A stretch of 64,000 nt of DNA, taken from Moniliophthora roreri (lineage: Eukaryota > Basidiomycota > Agaricomycetes > Agaricales > Marasmiaceae). Below are positions 57,985 through 64,000 of the stretch, piece by piece. The stretch covers positions 1 to 64,000 of the forward strand of contig LATX02000180.1 of assembly GCA_001466705.2 (NCBI GenBank). The letters run 5' to 3'. The stretch's first letter is position 1, and every line of letters starts with the position of its first letter. The notes below the pieces were generated by a model. That model had not been told where the DNA came from and searched no databases. It saw only the letters and a program-made list of their open reading frames with translations. The translations under genes were made by a program, and so were the position numbers.

Positions 57985-59165
57985 TGCCCCTCAGATAATC
58001 AAAGACGGCAGAGACGTCGGTGGAACCAATACACATTGCTTGTGTCGTTGAGACAATATATCCAATATCTATCCATCCGAGCAACACGCCGGTGGCAAAT
58101 AGCCGATAGTACTATAAAACCATCACATACAAAATCGCCGTGGGGTGCTCCTGATCCCGAAATGCAAGCGGCGCGGGCAGTTCTATATTCCATCATCGAG
58201 GACATTCTCAGTACGAAGCATCCAGACCTACGCTTCGTCGAAACTGTATGGAAGAATTCAAAGGATTCCGATGGCGCGTGGGGTTGGCATGACCGGGGAT
58301 CTACAGAAAACCAGGAAACCATTCGCATCGACGGCAATCTGCTGGAAAATGTAGCACGACTCTTAGATGAGCATGGTTTAGGGATACATGAATCAGGAGG
58401 TATGGATGAGGTACGGCGCGATATTCTTCAACTACTTCAGCTTATCACTTTGGACAGTATTATCCAATCCTCCTCTTGTATATCATGACCGAGCTTCATG
58501 ACCGGGCTCACTACATCATCCCTGAATCCCTTCCATCTATTCGGAACACTCTAAAGTCAGTTGGTGGCGTGTACAACTCCCGTGTTACCATCGGCGAATT
58601 CCGGTTTTGCTCTGGAAGAACTACTTCTCGGGTTCGTTACTCTTGCTGGATGGGAAGTCGATATGTTGTGATTCTATGAACATATAAAAGATCAAGAGAA
58701 TAGTCGGACACATCCAAAAGAAGGATGAGACAACAGGGTTCCACCCAGCCAAATTCTATTCGCTCGGTCAGCTTTCAGTTGTTCTTGGCCCCGCCTTGCT
58801 CTGCTGATGAAAACCCTCTATTCTCGGCAATAAAATATTTTGTTGATACCGTTGTACAGGGCGACTTTTCGGGCTCCAAGCCACTCAAATTTCCCTGGTT
58901 CAATACCTCGGGTATTCCATCTGACCTCGAGACGGAGCTGATCGCGGGCGAAGTTCGAGGCCGAAGTTGATCAGATATTTGTGACGGCAGGTATCTTGAG
59001 GATGAAGAACCTCGTCGAGCTTCAGAAGAACGTCAGGTTGGGCTCGGCATCAGATGGCTCACTGAAGAGGAGTGCATAGGGGAAAATGAATATTTGGCGG
59101 GCCAGCGTCTCTGCATGCCAGTGTGCGAGCCGGATGAGGATGCTGCCGTTGCATCCGTTGCATAG
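57985..59165 (+). pseudogene. Broken paralogue of the 62.4-kb HExxH-like gene
   Basis: The parts match the intact copy in order. IIKDGRDVGGTN (intact IIRNGRDVGQRH) comes first, then a frameshift near 58,040, then LRQYIQYLSIRATRR and HPDLRFVETVWKNSKDSDGAWGW. After an intron with a matching acceptor, YYPILLLYIMTELHDRAHY follows. A one-base insertion after VTIGEF shifts the frame; in the other frame GFALEELLLGFVTLAGWE continues the match. The last exon gives KYFVDTVVQGDF and GEVRGRS then a stop, while the homology runs to 59,165. The motif is HDRAH instead of HEMQH. Confidence 0.7.
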
Positions 59166-59507
59166 CGGGTGTATAAGGTGTCTTTACATATCCGTCAACG
59201 ACAGTACACACAATCACGTACAGCTTTTACTGATACACTCTTGGCTCTCGTTGAAATGCGACGACCGCGGGGCTCCGACTTTTTGGACTACTGTAAGAGA
59301 AAGGTTGGAGATGCCTTTCTTTAAAGTAAAGATATCACATTATGATAATACATGCCCAGTGGAAAATTGAATGTAGTGGAGCAACAGTCGTGAGCTGTAT
59401 CAGGAGGTAGTATAAGACTGATTTTGGTCCATACTATATGAACCACTGGAAGGTGAGGTGAGGCGCAGTAAGTAACATACGAATAGAGGACCTCAATCAT
59501 ACAGATT

Positions 59508-61179
59508 CTACCCTTTAGTCGCACGCCTCATAACTACACGAAGCCCGGCGTCACGAAAGTGCCGCAATGAAGCGAAGTAGTCTGGTTCCGGGCCTCCCTT
59601 TGGAGCCCAGGACTGTGAGTGAAAACGAATGAAGACAGTCGGTTTGCCGGGGTTAATTGTGCGTGTCAGCCTGGGAAAGCCAACGAGACGACAGTGCCTG
59701 CAACAGCGCGTCATGGGGCAAATTCTTGGCGGGTACGATAAGGGTAAGGTCGGTGAGTCGAGGAAGAAAATGTGCAGTAGTTGGGGGCTGGTAACTGACG
59801 GTGAGGCGCTCGAAAAAGGCTTCGGATATGATTTGTTCGCGATCTTTGTGAATGTCCTGTTCGACGAGCAGGACGCGCAGCGAGGGTAACAACTCGAGTA
59901 ACGAGATAAGCTGGTGATCCATGGTTTGGAGAAATTTGAGGCGGAGAGACGTGAGTGGGCACGATGAACGTAGGAGAAAGTTGTTGAATAGGTTTACATC
60001 CCATGTCTTATCCCAGAAGCACGTTCCCTGACCCCCGAAATCTCGACTGAAGCGACTTGAGGTAACGTCATATTCCCTATGGAGCGAGACAGACGCGTAT
60101 GCGATATCGCGTGCACCGAGAGATGACGAAGAGTGGAAGAGTGGAGGTGATGAACCCTGTCGCTCTCGTCTTCATCGTCCATCGTTTCGACGTACAACCA
60201 CTCGAGATTCGGGCAACGCGATAGAATATCGAAAGCGTTATGAACCGAATACGAGTATTCAAAAGTCGCGCTCGTTATCTGATGCCAGGGTAGAACGATT
60301 CCTTTCGTCAAAGAATCTCCGGGCTGAAGACTGAATGAGGTCAAACTGAGGCAAAGTTCGAATATGTCCCAAGGTGTAGTTTCGTCATTATCATCCCGAC
60401 CATCGTTATCGACTGATTCATGTTTGAGCATGGGTAATCTTCCTCGCAGATATTGATAGAGGTGATGATCGAGGCCCGTACGGAGGATGCACAGCTTCAA
60501 ACTGTACCAGCGATGCGAGTATTGAATCAGCACTTCAAACATCCTCTTCGCGTCTTCCCACTCCTCCGCGTCCAAGTCGAACCGGAGAAAGTTCAGCTCC
60601 AGCTTTAAAGGGACAGATTTCGATCGCTCGAGGAAGATCTGCGTGAGATGGGGCAATAGTTGGCACTCGCCCTCGTTCCAGCGGACAGAGTCAATTTCTA
60701 TGGATGCCCATAGAGATGGAATAGCTATGGCTAACTCACGCCAACGACCGCATACAGCAGACAGTGTCATAGCCGGGGATGATACGGATGGATGAAGTCC
60801 ATTCACATCACGCAAATTCAAATATGCTCGTGAGCATTTCTTGTGGCAACCGATGAATGGGGGATAGTAGAGACCGATAATGGTCCATTAACTTGTTTAA
60901 GCGTTTTCTTTTTGCCTCGGGGCAAGCATGGCGATCTTGAGCTTGCTAATTTCGACTTGGTACTCCTTCGATTCTGCTTCGGCATCTAGCAATAACCGCG
61001 TGATTATGTGCCGATGGGAGGGTGAGATCGAACTTTGGAAGCGCGAAAAAAGGATTGCGAATGGTATTATACCCGGGTATTCTGGAAGATGCTGAATCCG
61101 TAGCAGAAGACGCTTTAGAATCCATTGGAACTCGACTGGTAAAAAAACTCGGTGGATAAATAGATATTCTCGTATACAC
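59508..61179 (-). pseudogene. F-box paralogue with multiple breaks
   Basis: From 61,137 the minus strand gives MDSKASSATDSAS and a coiled-coil remnant. HYRSLLSPIHRLPQEML and a broken F-box follow (near 60,880-60,830). A long open part (60,821-59,994) has VCGRWRELAIAIPSLWASI and LRR-like sequence. The final third is in other frames (LPRLTDLTLIVPAKNLP near 59,740; HFRDAGLRVVM near 59,545). The family tail is present, so it was once complete. The open central 275 codons show that the breaks are few. Confidence 0.75.
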
Positions 61180-61279
61180 AGAAGTTTAGTACTTACCTGA
61201 TATTAGACGAGCACGGTGACGGGAGTTAAAGTGAAAGATTAGAGACGCTCGACCCTGCGCTTCATCAACCGCGACCACC

Positions 61280-61570
61280 ATGCAAGCCCCTGCCGACCCC
61301 CCAGTCCTCCGTCATCCAGATAACTTTGGCGTTCACCGTGAAGTCAGTCTCGAAGCCGCAACCAATATGCTCATTCGCGCCCTCACCATGATCCAAAATA
61401 CACCTTTTACATGGACTTTTATCGACAAACCTCCCGAGGGACAAGTTTACCTTATATATTTGACTCAACCACAACACAGGTTCCCAAATGATGGTATACG
61501 TTGACAGGAGATGGAAACAAAAGATGTTGTTCCCGTTAGGCAGTGCGTGAGTCCATTATTTCAGAATTAT
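61280..61570 (+). pseudogene. Short ORF relic, copy 2 of the tandem block
   Basis: Starts MQAPADPPVLRHPDNFGVH and continues with NTPFTWTFIDKPPEGQVYLI, ending at a TGA at about 61,502. Codons QEMETKDVVPVRQ remain open after it, so the stop looks secondary. It starts 101 bases from the divergent F-box relic and runs into a copied piece of RPN1. Family unknown. Confidence 0.5.
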
Positions 61571-61689
61571 GAGTGTATTGGGAAGGGTTAACGGGTCCCA
61601 GTGAACGCCGGAATAGGAAGTCCACGAACTTAAATTCGACTTCATCTCAGGTGCAAAAAACGCTGCATGGTATCTGCGTACACGTTATC

Positions 61690-62265
61690 GTCTTGTCAAA
61701 GGAGGGTGTGGTTCTCGACGCTATTTTCGCTAAGTGTCCTGTCGGTGCTGGCTCTAACGACGCTCGATTAGTCCGGATGCTTCGACAGCTCACCGGATAC
61801 TACTACAAGGAGTTCGACTGTCTGTTCATGGTACGGGTAGCACATAGTTCCGTACACGTGATTAATGGTACGATTGGCATGGATCTACCCCTCCAAAACC
61901 TCAGTACTAATGCATAAATCCGCCGTTCTGGCTGCATTGACTGCGTTTACCAATGCCAAAGGAGGTAAGTGCTCTTTCCTCACGATAGCGCGCAATGATT
62001 CTCATGGATTCATATTCAGTTGTCCTTGACAAACACTACTAGATGTAGAACACGCTTCATTAACCTGACATCTTCATAATCCTCAGGCTGTCGATGTTGC
62101 TGGTCAGCCGGCAAGCCCCATGCAATATCTGGCTTCCAGGTATATATTATCACCAGTACGGTTGGATACGGAAGAGTACTTCCCCTGTACTCACAATTTA
62201 GAAGACTCTGTCGTTCTAAAGAAGAATCCTGGCCTGGGAGAAGGAGGATAAGATGAACGTCGAGT
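61690..62265 (+). pseudogene. RPN1 3'-end fragment, introns retained
   Basis: It aligns with 54,200-54,900. VGAGSNDARLVRMLRQLTGYYYKEFDCLFMVRVA corresponds (in pieces) to the RPN1 C-terminal repeats, then a stop. The intron after GCCAAAGG is kept (gtaagtgctctttcctcacg here, gtaagcgctcttttctatcg in RPN1). The stretch before the last exon (ttcataatcctcag) and the final KKNPG end are also kept. Copied as DNA, then decayed. Confidence 0.85.
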
Positions 62266-62432
62266 ATATTTGTACATGGAAGTGTCCGTAATATCATTTT
62301 TCGTTCACGTATTTTATCTGAACGAGTTGCTCGACGTTGGGTTAGGGGTTGATGATATAAGGAGAGCCTCTTCGCTTTTGCTTTCTTCGCATTCCTCGCA
62401 CTCCTAGACCTATCACCCTGAGTTGTTCAATT

Positions 62433-63703
62433 ATGCCGACCTCAGGTTCGCCACGCCATTTCTGTTCCCTGTCATATTATACTTACAAGCCTTGTAGAGC
62501 CGCGTACCCCTAGAATTATTAGGAATGGGCGGGATGTCGGCCAACGTCACCCCTACGCCCACTTAGCAGCACTTAGACAAAACATACACCGTCTCCTAGC
62601 AATGAAAGCTGGCGAAAGCGTATGGGCTGTCTGCGACCTAGTCCATACAAGCCTATTTCACTCCCTTCGACGACGAAAACTTGGTGGTCCGACGGTGACA
62701 GATGAATATCTTGAAGTAAAAACCACGCTCAAAGAGTCTGTGATGGAAACGCTAGAAACTGGGCATCCGGACCTCTGTTTTTCGACGCCGATATGGAGAG
62801 ATCAAGGAAAGGGCGTGTGGGGATTCCACAGCAGGGAATCGGCCGAAACCCGCGAAATGATAAACATTGATTGTGGACTTCTGGAGCGGGCAGCCGAAGT
62901 TTTAGCTGAGGATGCTTCAGAGGATGCTCCTGAGGAGATGCACAAGGTCTGTCTCCACTACATTGTTCTCAAAACGAGTTCATTTTCCCTTACAGGTTCC
63001 CTTCTTGACAGTACACTATCCTTCTTCTCTACATCATCACCAAAATTCACGAAATGCAACATTACGTTGTTTCCAAAACCCTTCCTTTCGTAGGGAAAAC
63101 CCCCAAGGAGGTGGGTCGCATGTACACAAGTGACATCAATATAGGAGAATCAGGGTTTGGCCTGGAGGAAGAGCTTTTCGGATGTGTCTTTGTGACAGTA
63201 TGGAAGCGAGGGGATGCTGGAAATGTGGATAGGATAGCAAGGCTCACCGGGCTAAAGAGAGTTGATGATGGATTTTTCCATAAGCTTACATTCTACGAAC
63301 TCGGTTTGTCTGGCCCAATACTTCTCTGCCTTGCTTTGACTACTCAACATTGGTTATCCTGATAGGCAAAGATCCCATGTTCGCTATGATCAAATCTTTT
63401 GTTGACAACGTCATTAAGGGGGAGTTTGAAAAGATTCAGCTGCCTGTATTTCAACATCCTTTTCCAGAAAATCTTACAACTATGCTGGCCTCAGATGAAG
63501 TCAGAGGACGTAGTTTGTCAATTACATACGCACCGAGCTATCTTGATGGTAATGAATACCAGCAAGCTGCAGAAGAGAAGGGGGGTCTGGTTGGGCTTGG
63601 GATTACGTGGTTGAATGAGACGGGGGGTTTGGCAGAAGACGAGTGCTTGGGGGGACCTTATCGTTGCATCCCCGACTCGGGAGATGACGCCAGACTTTCT
63701 TGA
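62433..63703 (+). CDS. Unnamed protein with HExxH motif, possible zinc peptidase fold
   Basis: Four exons close in phase (62,433-62,445; 62,498-62,946; 63,012-63,303; 63,366-63,703), giving 363 residues. I see no signal peptide. The hydrophobic helix YTILLLYIITKIHEMQHYV carries HEMQH at 167-171. About 30 residues later comes GESGFGLEEELFG (199-211), a pattern that in zinc peptidases could supply the third ligand (Glu 200 or 206). The rest has HPDLCFSTPIWRDQGKGVWG before it and DEVRGRSLSITYAPSYLDG near the end. No named family is recognised. A broken paralogue lies at 58-59 kb with HDRAH at the same place. Peptidase activity is an inference from the motif only. Confidence 0.65.
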
Positions 63704-63930
63704 TTCCACTTGCGTTGTGTTCCCCATGTGTCATGTCGGATGTTCTATATATTGATGTAGCAATTGTAATGGAAGGAGTGTGGTGTGTTCACCAAGCTTT
63801 AGCCTCCCCATGCGATTGACCGATTAGGAGCAGTTACAAGGATACTCCTCTGGAAGAGAAATTAATACTAAATAGAAGCTAATGAATATCTCAAAGGTAG
63901 GAATCAGAGTATTATACACTGTAGTCTAAT
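63704..63930. other. 3' flank of the HExxH gene
   Basis: No coding feature was seen. The sequence leads into an F-box tail that continues beyond the window. Confidence 0.4.
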
Positions 63931-64000
63931 GATTATGCCTATTGACATACCTCATAAATACACAAAGCTCGGCGTCACGAAAGTATTGTAATGAAGTAAA
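63931..64000 (-). pseudogene. F-box paralogue C-terminus, runs off the window edge
   Basis: The bases aagctcggcgtcacgaaagt at 63,966-63,985 match agcccggcgtcacgaaagtg at 59,541-59,560. That is the DAGLRV tail of the minus-strand F-box relic. Only the very end is inside the window; whether the copy is intact cannot be judged. Confidence 0.55.

Noticed and set aside
1..64000. CRISPR arrays, tRNA, rRNA genes or telomeric repeats
   Set aside because: No spaced direct-repeat array, no convincing tRNA B-box/cloverleaf and no TTAGGG tract was seen on reading; short tRNAs could still be missed by eye.

Overview
The window looks like a nuclear contig of a basidiomycete fungus, most likely an agaricomycete. 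Genes are split by many short introns of about 45-70 bases with GT/AG (twice GC/AG) borders. The families present (a KDZ transposon, a NACHT NLR with a short Gly/Asn N-terminus, expanded coiled-coil F-box proteins) are typical of mushroom-forming fungi. Gene models were built by hand from open frames, splice signals and phase; the long ones close in frame across all exons.

Layout. Bases 1 to about 11,500 are repeat-rich and almost free of CpG. They hold a decayed KDZ transposase (about 8,830-11,050, minus) and several copies of its 3' tail and of two flanking repeats, joined across six single-N gaps; 3,724-6,916 is a different, less CpG-poor filler. From 13.2 to 19.3 kb lie a non-canonical poly(A) polymerase (+), a decayed gene fragment, a complete NACHT NLR (-) and an unrecognised charged-tail protein (-). 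From 21.4 to 39.9 kb F-box paralogues in every state of repair are mixed with an NLR lacking its NACHT half, a peroxisomal ABCD half-transporter (+) and a secreted chitin deacetylase (+).

From 40.2 to 54.9 kb is a dense housekeeping island: MLH1 (+), the giant TAO3/MOR2/Furry scaffold (-) and RPN1 of the 26S proteasome (+). MLH1 and TAO3 are convergent; TAO3 and RPN1 share a 292-bp divergent promoter. A small unknown gene follows.

From 55.6 kb to the end the accessory style returns. There is a 1.6-kb element with the structure of a non-autonomous hAT transposon (inverted repeats, 8-bp target duplication). After it come two diverged tandem copies of a block made of a short ORF, a gene of an unnamed family and a minus-strand F-box gene; the second copy carries an intron-retaining piece of RPN1. 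The unnamed family has an HExxH motif followed by a GExGFxLExxLFG-like segment, which suggests an undescribed zinc-peptidase-like protein.

The main themes are: F-box/NLR birth and death around a conserved core; methylation-type CpG decay of transposons, shown by aligning two copies of the hAT end; local DNA-level duplications that kept introns; and the candidate HExxH family.
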